From the NCBI GenBank assembly GCA_021464415.1, contig CM038469.1:62539650-62603649 (forward strand): 64,000 bases of DNA, written 5' to 3'. Within the stretch, counting starts at the first letter, position 1; each line of letters starts with the position of its first letter. Positions 1 to 11,855 of this stretch are shown piece by piece. The translations under genes were made by a program, and so were the position numbers. The DNA comes from Lonicera japonica (lineage: Eukaryota > Streptophyta > Magnoliopsida > Dipsacales > Caprifoliaceae). A model generated the notes under the pieces. The model was not told where the DNA came from. It saw only the letters and a list, made by a program, of their open reading frames with translations, and searched no databases.

Positions 1-2216
1 GGAGGAGTGTCATCAAGCCACTGGAGAAAATCACAAGCTCCTTGTCCCTGGAAGAAAATGAATTACCAATCTCAAAAACTGGTCTTGCTCTAATACAAGG
101 ATTCACTTTACTGAGCTAATAAATGTAAAAGGTTTGGCCTAAAGCTAGGTCTGTATGGGCCCAGATACCCACGGATATCCAAAAAAAAGAATAGGTTTGT
201 ATGGCACTGGATGGTGTACTAAAAAGGACAAGAGGGCTGAATTGATCTTTGTTTGTGCAGATTTGTAGTCCATACATATTAAATCGATCTCTAAACAGTA
301 TCCGATGCATAGCCACCAGGCCCACCACAAAATGTTTTCACGCCTAAATGTATCATAACAAATTACACATTCCTAAAAGAAAAGAAAAATTACACAAGCC
401 TACTACAACATTTCTTCCTATGACAACTCATTTGTGCCTTTGACACTGCTCAAGCCCATGTGTATGACACGTGTTTTACCCATTACTCGAGTCTAAGGCT
501 ACCAATCCGATGAAAATTATTCGTCCTTCTACACAATCTCAGTTTGTGTTACTAACAGATTACCATGTCTTCAATTTAAAAATGGTAATAGATTTCACAA
601 TTGTTGACGTTTATTTTGAATGACAATCCCATGTTCAGATACATATTGGTATCGTACCTCAAACCTATGTCCCTATGTTTTTGGCATTGCTTATCCCCAG
701 CTCTTGCCACTTCGTGTCTTTCAGTCTTTGCCATGTGGGTTCTATACTACCACCACTCCTTGGGCAAGACACATAATTTTAACATAAAACAGTTGTTTTC
801 CTCTGAAAAATGTTATATATATTTCTTGTTTTACTGGAAAGATCTCAATAGATTACTCTAACAAGCTCAGAAATCAGAACCATGTGTTACTATTTATTTA
901 TTAATTATTTTAACAAAAGATTTTGGAGAGTTCTTTCTGAAAATAAGTTTTATGAGAGATCGACTAGCAAATGAACACTTGAACTGTTCTTAGTTTAAAA
1001 AGGGGGGGTGTTGGAAGTAGCTCACCTTTTCTCCCACTGACAATGTCATTAAGATATTTCATTCTCTTTTTGGGGTAATTTTGTCACATAAATTTACTTC
1101 ATTTCTAAATCCAGTTGGGAACATATACATAATACATGTACCTACCTACATAAATATGAGACACTGTTGGGTCATAAATGAAAATATATGAGCTTTAAAC
1201 ATCTTGTTTCCCCTTTTACCTGTCTTTTGGAATCCACTGGCTATTATTTCAATTTAATTGCCAGTATATGTGTAGCAAACCCTTTCCTACCAGTTCCAAT
1301 TTTGGGATATAACCTGGATTGGGAGGGACTTTCAAAAGAATATCTGTTTCAAATTTCCAAATTTAACCAAGACAACTAGACAAGCATAAAGGAAACTAGA
1401 AATGGTGAACAAGAATAGTGAACAAGGGAGGGTTAGCTTAGTTGGAGAGGCACCAACTCGGACCCGAGATCGAGTCTCAACGACTCTGAAATTAGTTCGA
1501 AGAACATGGATGACAGCACCATTAGACCCAAGAAAGAATGAGATGAACATAACATACAGAAGCCAAGAAATGTGTTACGAGGAGGAGTACTAGTGTTTAG
1601 AGAAGATTGTAACTAAGTAAGTAACCTTTTTTATAGGACAGACAAAGCAGTTGCGACCAGCGTTGGTAGAAAGACGGCAAAATCCAGCCTTACATTTGCA
1701 TATGGGAACGTAGATGATGTCTTTAGTTCCCACTTCATTAACCCAATTGACGAAACATTTATTGTCGATGCATTTGAAATACTCCCGACCAGGGTTCTTC
1801 ACGCTTTTCGAGGTTTGAGTCTTGGCAATTCCTCCGCACTTATTACATACAACTCTGGGTTCGCACTGCGAATGTGAACCCCCAAGCCCTAAAATGACCG
1901 GTTGGGGGGTCGATGGCTCTGCATGTTGTGGTGGTGGTGATGTTGTTGTTGTTGTTTTTGGGCAATCTCTGGTCCCGTGACCTAGCTTGTTACAGATATA
2001 GCAAGTCTCTTCTTCTTCCACCCGATTTCTGGGTGAAAACTTCCGATTCTGTTGTTGTTGTTGGGGAGAGTAGTTGTTCAAACCGACTATTCTGATGCTG
2101 CTACCGCCGGTGTTCGGAGATTGAAATGGGGATTGGGGCTGATTCTGAACGAAATTGGAATTAGTTGTTATACAACTCCAAGTTGATTCCAAGCTTTCTT
2201 TGTCCAACGCCATCAT
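1..2216 (-). CDS. CCHC zinc-knuckle and tandem GRF zinc-finger protein (partial, 3' end off window)
   Basis: Two exons are visible: 2216-1626 (197 codons) and 47 to the window edge. Residues 72-85 form a CCHC knuckle (C72, C75, H80, C85). A first GRF-type finger follows (C124, C127, an NPGR motif at 141-144, C149, then F and W). A second GRF finger starts at C173/C175 with an AGR motif and C190/C193. The open frame runs to a stop at 1590, but the donor AAG|GT at 1626 and the acceptor TTCCAG at 48-50 join CPIKK to GQGACDFLQW, which completes the second GRF finger in phase. The last 11 residues of the unspliced frame are therefore intron read-through. The N-terminus is Q/S/P-rich and probably disordered. 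GRF and CCHC fingers bind nucleic acids in other proteins; the role here is unknown. The start is the first of two adjacent Met codons at 2216. Confidence 0.75.
155..189 (+). mobile_element. SINE 3'-end-like fragment
   Basis: The motif GGCCCAGATACCCACGGAT followed by an A run resembles the 3' end of the complete SINE at 49522-49712 (GCCCCGATACCCATGG followed by poly-A). Only the tail portion is recognisable. Confidence 0.3.
1426..1535 (+). mobile_element. tRNA-derived SINE-like copy (boundaries uncertain)
   Basis: An A-box-like TAGCTTAGTTGG is followed about 30 bp later by a B-box-like GATCGAGTC, the arrangement of an RNA polymerase III internal promoter. The sequence does not close into a full cloverleaf, so a functional tRNA is unlikely. 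The A-box region is closely matched on the minus strand around 49240-49290, which indicates a dispersed family. No poly-A tail or target-site duplication could be fixed. Confidence 0.45.
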
Positions 2217-2532
2217 CTTCGCCTTTTCCTTTCCTGTTTTGGAAAAAAAAGATTGATCTTCCTTCTCCTTCTTCTTGTTCAGTTCTTCTTTGTCTTTCGA
2301 AAACTTTCAAGAGAGAGTGGGTGTTTTCTTCCCTGTTAAGACTATTGCCTATGGCTATGCAACGGTACTGTGAGACAGAGACTCTGTACGGCAAAGGTAA
2401 AAGTGGTAAGTGATGGAACTTTACGAAGAATTCTATGGCATGATGTGGGCCTTCATTTTTAAAAAAGACCCTACTTTTTGGAATATTTTGCTGTCGTCCC
2501 GTCGCCTTTCGGCCTGGTTTGATCCGCGGTAA

Positions 2533-2826
2533 TGACACCTCGTTTGGCTCATTTTTTTTTTGTTTGATAAATATAAATTACGAAAATATTTTTTTGCATG
2601 AAGGAAAAAGTTAGAGGTAAAATTATTTTTTTTTAAATAAATGGAATTAATTTTTTCATGCAATTTTTAAATATTTATTACAAAAATTTTGCATAATAAT
2701 AGCATTACATAAATACTTTATATACTTTACCAAATATAAGAAAAAAAACTTAACAGAAAATTTAATTTTTCACCTCTATAAGAAAGATAAGGGAATTGAT
2801 TTTCCTTCTGTGAATCAAACGAGACC
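2533..2826. mobile_element. Tourist/PIF-like MITE with TAA target site
   Basis: The ends carry an imperfect inverted repeat built on CTCGTTTG at the left and CAAACGAG at the right, and the element is flanked by TAA on both sides (2530-2532 and 2827-2829). The interior is 294 bp of AT-rich sequence with no coding capacity. A 3-bp TAA/TTA duplication and short AT-rich length fit PIF/Harbinger MITEs. It lies about 315 bp upstream of the GRF gene start, in its putative promoter. Confidence 0.5.
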
Positions 2827-2829
2827 TAA

Positions 2830-5256
2830 AGGAGCACATGTTAGATAAGGAGATAAGATAGGATAGAATTAAGGTCGAATCAGATAAAAGTCGAAATTAA
2901 TTGAATATGAATTATGAAAAAGGGAATAGGAAAGGAATTAGTCGAATAAGAAATAAGCAGGATTGGACATGATAAGGGCTAGTTGGATAAAAATTTAACA
3001 AACTTTGCATTTCATGAAGTTCCGGATTACGAGTTCAGATATTATATAATACAATTTGCTTTTCTTTTTAAGATATATGCAATTTTAATTGTTGTCTAAA
3101 TATATATACGGAGTATTTTTTTTTTTGTTAATGCGATTCTCTTATTTATAAATAAATTTCGTAAAAAACTCTTCTAAGAGAAAAGTTATTTATTACATAC
3201 AATATTTACGAATTAGGCATTAAGTACAGTTTCAAATTTTAATGTTACCATTTTTTTCTAAAATTTAAATTTCTTATAAATACCTTCATTTAATAAAAAC
3301 AAAAATATCATATTATACGAGAAATTCATTTTATTAGTTGAATTATTGTGATTTTTGGTGGTTGAACAGTTTCATTAATAAATTTGATTATCTAAAAGGC
3401 GTAAAGAAAAATATCAAAATAAAAAAAATATTTTTTATATTTATTTTATTATCCGGCAACCATGAGATAAAATAATACCACCTATAGGGGTGGTATATAT
3501 TTATCCGGTTCTAAAGGAATAAAAAAATAATTAATCCTAAATGTAATCCTGTCTCGTGTTATACCAAACGCGGGATAGGATTAAAATATTATCTCCACCC
3601 TTGCGCTAAACATAAGATGGGATTTATTTATCCTATCCTTTCCGACAACAAATATCGGATATGATTAATTAATCTAACCCTACTTTTAATCCCGCACAAC
3701 AAACACACCATAAGGATTGAAAAAAGATTTTTTTTTTTTTTAATAAGTATAAACTCTCACTCAAATTTTATAAAATTGATTTTTTCTTTTAATTTAATTA
3801 TGAAATTAGATAAAATTGGACCAAGTAGCCAAGTCCATAAAAAACTTCTAAAGAAACTATTAGCAAATATTATAAGGCACCCGTAACTGTATTTGAAAAT
3901 TCACAGACTATTACTTTGCACTCGTATGCAGAGGAAAATAAAGAAAATAGGATAAATGGTAAATTAGCAAGGGGAGACAACAAACAAAAGAAATAGAGAA
4001 GATAGGATAAATGTTGAATCAGTTGGAGAGAAAAATAAACGGAAAATATGATAAATGTTGAATTAGTAGGAGAGAGAAATAATTGACAAAGAGATCTAAA
4101 ATGATATTCGCGTATTCATTCATCATCGTGCATATTGATTTCGTTATACATAGAGCTATTTCGATTTTCATCAATTGAAAGCATCTTTCTACACATCTAA
4201 TCGAATTGTATATATTACTATTATTATAGTTAGCGTGCGTTTGATTGTCATAATTTTTTATGAAAAATAATAATTTTTCGCTCAAGTTGTTATTTTTGAT
4301 ATGTTTGATTGTTAAAATTTTTTATGTGGTCAAATTTCATCTTTTAACAATCTTGAACTTGTTTTCCACCAAAACCTTGAAAACATTTTTTTAGAGGGGG
4401 GTAGTTTTTATTTTCTAGGATAAGTTGCACAAATTTCAAGACAAGCTTTACCGATTTTCTATATTAAAAATGCAATAACTTAAAATAAAATATTCAAAAT
4501 TTAATACTTAAAATCTACTAATCAAGATCAATTAAATAAGGTCCATCATAAATATAGAATTATGTAAACAAAATAAGGCCAATAATTTTTTCAACATTAA
4601 AAATGCCATATTTTTCTGGTAGAAAATTAACGCAATCAAACACATTTAATTGATATTTTTCATGCAATTCAATTCTAGGCAATTCAATTGCCTAAAACTT
4701 ATTTTCTTTCCATACAAAGTTCATACTGCAATCAAACGGACCCTCAGTAAAATTGTCTCCATCTATGATATTGTGCCACGTGTCTCTCATTATTACTGTT
4801 TTAATTAATTGATATTAGCCAGTTTTAAAAGCCACGGTTATATGATTCTTCATTTTCTCTTGACATTGAGCTTTAATATTCATCTTCACTCTCTACTATT
4901 TACCATTATCACTACAAAAAACCAGGACTTATGTAAAATACCGTTAAAACCATATATTATTCGACTGTGACAATGACAAGATTCGAACCATTGACCTATG
5001 TGAAGTTCCTTAATTCTCAATCTTATTTCTCACTCACTATGCCAAAATACTCATTCATTATATAATAGTAATTTTTTTTTCTTTTAATATCTTCTTCTTA
5101 TTATTATTATTATTTTTATTTTTATTATTATTATCATCATCATTAACGAAAATACAATTAAAAGCGTGAATTAAATTATTTTTATTGGGTTTTTGCCCTT
5201 AGCAATTACCTTGGTGCCGTTAAAGTCAAATAAAATAAATAACTTAATTTAACTTA
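2830..5256. other. Intergenic AT-rich region
   Basis: No convincing gene was found. The stretch near 3440-3716 has repeated CCGG/GGGAT-type motifs and the look of a degraded MITE, but no clean ends. A minus-strand GGTTCGAATC B-box-like motif near 4980-4989 may be a SINE remnant. A better-defined inverted-repeat element is listed at 4233-4746. The remainder is A/T-rich with poly-T and TTATTA runs. Confidence 0.5.
4233..4746. mobile_element. MITE-like element with short inverted ends
   Basis: The left end reads GCGTGCGTTTGATTG and the right end, reverse-complemented, reads GGTCCGTTTGATTG, giving imperfect terminal inverted repeats about 510 bp apart. The interior is non-coding and AT-rich. No unambiguous target-site duplication was found, so the superfamily stays open. 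Confidence 0.4.
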
Positions 5257-5265
5257 TATAAAGTA

Positions 5266-6538
5266 GAGATAATGGGTTATAAGGGCTCGTTCCGTAATGT
5301 TTTATAACACTAAGGACGAACTCATATTTAAAAAAGAGAAGTGGTACTAATTTTATAATTTGATTTTGCAATAAGGACACTTTTCATAATATTAATTTAT
5401 TTTAAAGAAAATGATAAATATTGATGGATAAAAATACTCCTAATATAAACATCTCTTAGCCCCTCCTCCCCCACCTAAACTTCCAATACCTCATATCCCT
5501 CTCTATAGATTTCATTCAACCATCAAATACTCTCATTTGTCTCACTAACGACCTCACCTCCTCTACCACCACCACAACTTGATTCTCCGATCGTATCACT
5601 GGGAGGAGCGCCGTTCTCATCATCATCTTCTTCTTCTTTTTATAGGGTCAATCATAAAACAGATATAACTTTTGATTAAACAGTTGAATTTACCTGATTT
5701 TCGGATATGTTATTCGGAAGACAAAGTTACTACATTAAAGTAAAAATCAAGACGATCAGAGGTCATTTTGCTATCGAAATCGACCAATTTCAACAGTCCA
5801 GCGGGATTTTAAAAAAAAAATCTGATTGTTTCTCTTTATTTTTTTACGAACCCTACGTCGATCCATATATATATACATATATATAAATAGAGTGGATGTT
5901 GATCTCATTAATTTTGTTATTCTATGTTTTGTAATGGTGTTAAAATCATTTTAGCACATTTTTATTGTTGTGCAAGTGGTACTACCTTCTAGTTGTTATC
6001 CAAGTTGTGCTAAATACATTTAGCACATTTTGGTTGTTATCTAGGTGATGCTAAATGTATTTAGCACATTCTGGTTGTGGTTTAGCACCTTCTGGTTGGT
6101 GCTAAATGTATTTAACACCTTCTGGTTGTGGTTTAGCACCTTCTTGTTGTAGTTTAGCACATTCTGGTTTGTACTAAATGCATTTAGCATCATCTAGTTA
6201 TGGTTTAGCACCTTTTGGTTTATGGTTTATCACCTTCTGGTTATCGTTTAGTAGCTTCTGGTTGCTATCCAGGTGGTGCTAAATGCATTTAACACCTTCT
6301 AGTTGCTGTCCAGAAAGTACTAAATGCATTTAGCACCTTCTGGTTGTTGCTGTCCAGAAAGTGTTAAATGCATTTAGTACCTTCTGGTTGCTGTTAATAT
6401 CATAATGAGACGTGAGATGTTATAAGAAAAGGGTATTAAAGTCTTTTTTGTACAATGTCCTTAATTTACACTGTTAATTTTTAAATGTCCTTTATAATTA
6501 TGTTATTATTAGAATGAGCCCTTATGCCTAATTGCCCC
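5266..6538 (+). mobile_element. Non-autonomous Mutator-like element, copy A
   Basis: The 1273-bp element is flanked by a perfect 9-bp duplication TATAAAGTA (5257-5265 and 6539-6547), the hallmark of Mutator-like transposition. Its ends are imperfect inverted repeats sharing ATAAGGGCTC and TTC. It has no transposase. A central array of near-palindromic boxes occupies about 5938-6381. The element matches copy B (10743-11855) in inverted orientation over most of its length. Confidence 0.8.
5938..6381. repeat. Array of 20-bp palindromic boxes inside Mutator-like copy A
   Basis: Eight variants of the palindrome GTGCTAAATGCATTTAGCAC occur here, for example at 6007-6026, separated by 20-60 bp spacers rich in CTTCTGGTTG. 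The same box recurs about five times in copy B. Repeated palindromes inside a transposon resemble binding sites for a dimeric protein, but which protein is unknown. Confidence 0.7.
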
Positions 6539-6547
6539 TATAAAGTA

Positions 6548-7364
6548 ATTCATTTGTTTAGTTTTTGAGGAACTTTAACGTATTTGTTTCAAATTGTATG
6601 AAATTTTTTGTTTATTTTTTTCTATTATTTTGAATTGAATTTATCTTTTTGAAAGAATTTTCAATCTAATTCTAACACATATAATAAAAAATAAATATTG
6701 ATTTGAATGATGTAAATTTTTAGTATGTTTGAACTATTTTTTCACTTCGATACAAGTGGTGCATGTGGGATAATTTTAACATTATAAATTAAAAAATACT
6801 CTACTTTGCTCACGTTAAACTGGAGATAAATCCAAATTGTCGAACTTTTCTCCTCAGATCAACTCACTATTTGTATTCCGTTTCCAATCTTAGTTTAATT
6901 CTGCCCACTTAATTTTTTTTTTTCAGAGTTTTGTACAATTTGTTTCGACAACAGATGCTAGTATGCATTTGAAATGTTCCAGGAAAAAAAAATGCAAAAC
7001 TATCAATTTAAGATAGAGGGAGTATGATATTGTGAAGGAAAATCTACATCTATTTATTTGTGTATGTATATACATTCATATAATATTTTTACTGTTCAAA
7101 GTTAATATTTATTTTTTAGGACAAAATCAATATTCAAAAATTCACAATAACAGATAAGTTGCATCCTCGACGACCTTGATTAATTAAGTTGGTATTAGTG
7201 CTTTGTTAGAAAGTGATAGAGTAAAAGCGAGAATCTTAATTTGAGATTAAAGGATAATCACTACAGATCAATCTCGTATTTTTTTAAGCATAGGTACGAT
7301 CGAAGATTTGCTTTTGCTTCAAGACTTATAAAAGTATGTCGTGTTAAGCATGTTATTGATTTTG
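6548..7364. other. Intergenic AT-rich stretch
   Basis: No gene, structured repeat or element end was recognised. The sequence is A/T-rich with scattered poly-T runs. Confidence 0.5.
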
Positions 7365-8040
7365 GTTGGAATTGACACCCCAGTTGTTCTTCGAATTTAG
7401 ATCTTGGCACCCATTTGTTTTGGTATTAATTAAGTGTTTAGGTACCATTTTGAATGGAATTCGTTAATTGAATGGTCAAACCGTTAAGTGTCATAAATTT
7501 GTATCTAACCTTACCAAAATGCCCTTGTTTATTATTTTCATCTCCCTTTGGTCGAAAGCAATTAAATGGATAAGAATGACAAACATTACGTGTATAAAAA
7601 AACGAGTAGAATATTGCCAGTGTTATTCTAATAATTATATGTAATCCCATTATTTATCTACTTTTTTTTAAATTGAGTTATATTAATTATCAAATACAAT
7701 GGATCGCCCAAATGGTATGAGAATGTGTTATTCATGTAGACCCCATGTTTGATCCTATCCCCTCCCTCAAAAATATTAAATTATCTCTACACTTCAGCTG
7801 AACGTAAAAATTATTTTCAAAAAATGAAAAGCTATACTATATTATCTCAACACTTCAATTAAACGTAAAAGTTATCACCAAAGATTACACGTATCACGCA
7901 TACGTTGCAACTAGTCTAACTAATGATTTTGACCAAAAGGATATGAAAACAGTAAACATTACTAAAACCAAAACAAATAGGTGCCAAAGTCTAAAATATA
8001 CAAAGAACAAACAGGGAGCATGCAAAGTTTAAAACACCCA
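7365..8040. mobile_element. Degraded long-TIR element (possibly Mutator-like)
   Basis: About 50 bp near 7395-7445 is repeated in inverted form near 7950-8010, centred on TTGGCACCYATTTGTTTTGG. Long terminal inverted repeats around a short non-coding interior suggest a Mutator-like MITE. No target-site duplication could be fixed, so the limits are approximate. Confidence 0.45.
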
Positions 8041-8045
8041 AGTAC

Positions 8046-8789
8046 ATATATAAAAAGTACCTTAGAAGTTTTTCTCCTCGAACCCTTAGAAATGAAAACA
8101 CGCTATTCCTATCTCATTTGAAAAAGGATGATCTGATCTTACGTACAGTTTAGTTCGACGGGTGGGTCTTGCAGTCAAAGCTCCTAAGAATGAATCGTAG
8201 TTGTTGGCAGCAAATAACGCAGGTTTATCCTTGCTACTACTGGATCGGAGATCAAGCTAGGATGATTAGGCCAGGTTTACGTACTCGATCTCCTAGCTAG
8301 CTAGCTAGCTTGTAGATGATGTGAGCTAGATCGACATTGTGGATTATTACTATATATCTGTATGTACTACATGATCGAGTTTCGTCATGCATGCAAGTAG
8401 AATAAATAATATTAGGAAACTTAATTATATATATAGAATTTACATTTTTTTTTCGCGTTTGATCGCGAAGAGGTACTTAATTTGTACTACATAACCTCGC
8501 TAGCTCATAACGTACATGCATTAATAGTACGTTTGTGCTCGAGAACAAAACACAAAAACATTGATATTTAAAAACTAGCTTGTAGTGTACGTAGTTGTTT
8601 TATTTAGTATTTAATTTAGGGCCCAAATTAAATTAAGGAAGTATTTCGTACATTAATTATATATTGCTGATAGATTCTTAGGCAACATATATATATATAT
8701 ATTGTAAAAGAAGCAAGCCTGGCCATCTGGGACTGTATATATATATATATGTTGGACATGCACTGACTTGGCGGTGGCGGTGGCGGTGG
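8046..8789. other. Downstream region of the cysteine-rich peptide gene
   Basis: No gene was found. It contains a short GCTAGC tandem near 8293-8310 and AT microsatellites near 8690-8700 and 8740-8750. The part nearest 8790 should hold the 3' untranslated region of the minus-strand peptide gene. Confidence 0.45.
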
Positions 8790-9047
8790 TCATATATCCA
8801 AGCAACACCACAAGCACATAAAGTTAGTGACACCACATCCAGTTAAGCAGGATATCATAGTGATTACCCCTCCTTCTATTCCACACTTGAATCCGCATGA
8901 AATGACCTGGTACCCACAACGAAATACGCACATTCCTTGCTCAGCGCATGCGCATGCGCATTCAACCCCTTTAATATTATTACATGCTAATAAAATAATA
9001 AGCATAAACACAATTACCACTACGGATTTATCTCGTCGACCAGCCAT
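8790..9047 (-). CDS. Secreted cysteine-rich peptide, family unknown
   Basis: This is a single-exon 85-residue frame. Residues 1 to about 29 form a charged start, a hydrophobic core (VVVIVFMLIILLA) and a likely signal-peptidase region. The mature part of about 57 residues holds 12 cysteines, beginning CACAC and ending CLWCC, with several CG pairs; an even number suggests six disulfides. A TATA-like CTATATATTG lies about 20-30 bp upstream of the start codon on the minus strand. The size and layout are those of plant defence or signalling peptides, but the cysteine spacing does not match the defensin, thionin, snakin or lipid-transfer patterns I know. It lies between two inverted Mutator-like copies. 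Confidence 0.6.
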   Translation of the reverse strand: MAGRRDKSVVVIVFMLIILLACNNIKGVECACACAEQGMCVFRCGYQVISCGFKCGIEGGVITMISCLTGCGVTNFMCLWCCLDI

Positions 9048-9423
9048 ATATATATTTCAATCACAACACAATATATAGCAAACTAAATGTTAATTTGTTT
9101 TCATGGATTATATATATATATATAGATATTTGTCATTTAATAATTTATAGACAACGCTTCGGCATATTGCGTGTGGGACTACTACTACTTTCTTAATATC
9201 TCATTCATAAAGTGTGACTCGTTATCTCAACTTTCATTACATGATATATATATATGGTTATGGATAATTATGCGAGAAGAACGACAAGTACAACTAATGA
9301 ATTAGACCGTGTCTTTCAATAACGATTAATTAGCGTAATAACCCCAACTTTCAAATTTAAATCTTAACTATCACGTGTGTCATGTCATGTTTAATTCAAT
9401 TATGTCGACCCACATGTACACAG

Positions 9424-9466
<43 letters not shown>

Positions 9467-10055
9467 CGTATTGGATCCGTTTCTGATACGACGGATTGAT
9501 CATTTTATGACGCTTTTTCGTCATAAAAATATTTGGAGGGTGTTTTTTATAAAGTAAAAATGTCATAAAAAGGACCAGTCTGCACTTGATCCTGGCCGAG
9601 TATTTATTATACTTTGATCACTAAATTTTTTTTAAATTTTAGTTTCTTTAATTTTATTTGTGTTTTAAAATGTCTTTAATTAGAATATTTATTCGGATAT
9701 GAATTAGCTAAACAATGAACCATAATCAGCTCTGGAATATGACCATATATAAAGATCCAAAATATGAATACGCGAAATATCTTGCACATTTTCTTCTCAG
9801 CTCCCAAACTTTTTTTTTTCCAATTTACAACTTCTCTTATCATTTTGTTTTTAGTAAATTAGTTAATATTTTTTAAAACTATTCATACCACACCGGGCTG
9901 TCCGGCTAATCTAGTTGGCAAGAGTCTCGTATTCGATTAAGAGGCCATGCATGCCTTAACAAAGAAGAATCGCCTACAAAAAATTACTTTGGAAATGGAT
10001 ATTTTTTAATCCAAACATATATATATATATATAGATTGTAAAGGTCCTCCCATGC
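9048..10055. other. Intergenic region with AT microsatellites
   Basis: A long (AT)n tract occupies about 9428-9465, with shorter ones near 9110, 9245 and 10018. A weakly tRNA-like segment with a TCTAGTTGG box lies at about 9905-9950 and may be a SINE remnant. No gene was found. Confidence 0.5.
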
Positions 10056-10567
10056 CAGGGGCGGAGCCACATGGGGGCGAGGTCCCCCACCTGGATTTTT
10101 TGAAAATTTTCAGAGAGTATAGAGGTTTATGTGTGGGAAAAAAAAGTTGAGGGGCCATTGTGTAATTAGCTTATAAGTTTATGGAGAGAGACTGTAATAT
10201 AAGCAAGCAAGCAAGCAAGCAGTGTTTAGTGAGGCATGTATGGAGGGGGCTTTGTGCAATTAGTGTTATTAATTGAATGTGTAAGTTTGTAATATATACT
10301 AAGTTTTTACTTTCTTCTCTTTCTCCTTCAGGTAGCCGTTCTTCACTACCGTTTATTTATTTTTTTGAAACACAGTCTCTATTTTTTTTTGGATTATATA
10401 TCAAAAGATATAATTAATTTTAGTATATCATTTTTAACTTTTCTAAAATATTGAAACAGAATGGAGAAGTATTTTAGTAAAAAATTGGTCTGTAAACATA
10501 ATTATTGAGTTTGATTTAGCTTATTTTTTTTGACCATCCCTGAAAATTATTCATGACTCCGCCACTG
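10056..10567. mobile_element. hAT-like MITE
   Basis: The ends form a short inverted repeat: CAGGGGCGGAGCCA at the left against CAGTGGCGGAGTCA at the right after reverse complement. CAG-starting ends fit hAT elements. The string GTCCTCC occurs at 10044-10050 and 10569-10575, a few bases outside the ends, and may be an imperfect target duplication. An (AAGC)5 microsatellite lies at about 10203-10221. There is no coding capacity. Confidence 0.5.
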
Positions 10568-10742
10568 AGTCCTCCTAAAACCTTTTTCATTAAAAGGACA
10601 CATTACTTCTCCTCGATCAATATATATATATATGAAAGACATTTTTTTTAACAATTACTTTAATCCACGTGTATAAAGTAATAGAACGCTTTAATTCCAT
10701 CATGATCGAATTTATTTTACACTAAAGCTGAAATTTAAAAAT

Positions 10743-11855
10743 GGGATAATTGGGCATAAAGACTCATTCCAATAATAACATAATTTTAAAAGACGCTTAT
10801 AAATTAGTCGTGTAAATTAAGGACACTGTAAAAAAAGACACTAATACCCCTTCCTTATAACATCTCACATCTCATTAAAATTGGTGCTAAACAGATTTAG
10901 CACCATAACAACATTTAGCATCACTTGTCAACACACATGACAATAATCAAAATATGCTAAATTCATTTAGCAACACATGTCAACACTTAGCACCATCTGT
11001 CAACATACATGACAACAACCAGAAGATGCTAAATTCATTTAGCACCACCTGTCAACACACATGACAATAACCAGAAGGTGGTAAATGCATTTAGCGCCAC
11101 CTGTCAATGCACATGACAACAACCAGAATGTGCTAAAATGATTTTAGCACCATTATAAAATATAGAATAATAAAATTGATGAGATCAACATCCACTCAAT
11201 TTATATATATATATATATATATGGAAAAACGTAGGGTTCGTCAAAAAAAAAGAGTGCGATCAATTTTATTTTTTTTCAAAATCCCGTTAGGCTGTCAAAA
11301 TTGATTGATTTCGATAGTAAAACGACCTTTGATCGTCTTGATTTTCGTGTATTTATAGTAACTTTGTCTTCCAAACAATATCTAAAAATCAGCTAATCGA
11401 ACGGTTCAATCAAAAGTTATATCTATTTTATGATTACACCTGCAGAAAAAAGAAAAATATGAGAACGTGTTCCTCTCGGCGATACAATCAGAGAGTCAAG
11501 TGATGGTGCTAGTGGAGGAGGTGAGATCGTCAGAACTGAGCTTGGTCGGTCGATTTTAAAGAGGGAGAGCGAGGTGTTTGATTTTAGAGAGAGAGAAAAG
11601 AGAGAAGAAATGGGGTTTGTTGACCGGAGAGAGAGAGAGAGAGAGAAATTTGTTGCTTTTAATATTAACTTAAACTAATTAAGGGTATATTTGTCTATCA
11701 ACATTTATCATTTTTCTTAAAATAAATTAATATTATGAAAAATGTCCTTATTGTAAAACCAAATTATAAATTAATACTACTTCTCTTTATTAAACATGAA
11801 TCCGTCCTTAGAGTTATAAAACATTACGAAGCGAGACCTTATAACCCATTATCTC
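10743..11855 (-). mobile_element. Non-autonomous Mutator-like element, copy B (inverted relative to copy A)
   Basis: The element is about 1113 bp and ends in GAGATAATGGGTTATAAGG on the minus strand, the same terminus as copy A. It carries five variants of the palindromic TGCTAAAT-ATTTAGCA box (10873-11150) and a (GA)n tract near 11623-11646. The flanking 9-mers TTTAAAAAT and TATAAAAAA match at only 7 of 9 positions, so this insertion looks older than copy A. It ends about 440 bp upstream of the potassium transporter start codon. Confidence 0.7.

Larger units (their letters stand above)
48..1625 (-). other. Intron 1 of the GRF zinc-finger gene
   Basis: This 1.58-kb AT-rich stretch lies between the two GRF exons. 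It holds a tRNA-like SINE remnant (about 1426-1535) and a short SINE-3'-end-like motif followed by A8 (about 155-189). Open frames here show no recognisable protein. Confidence 0.6.

Noticed and set aside
1426..1535. Functional tRNA gene
   Set aside because: A- and B-box motifs are present but acceptor and anticodon stems do not form and the sequence recurs as a SINE-like fragment elsewhere.
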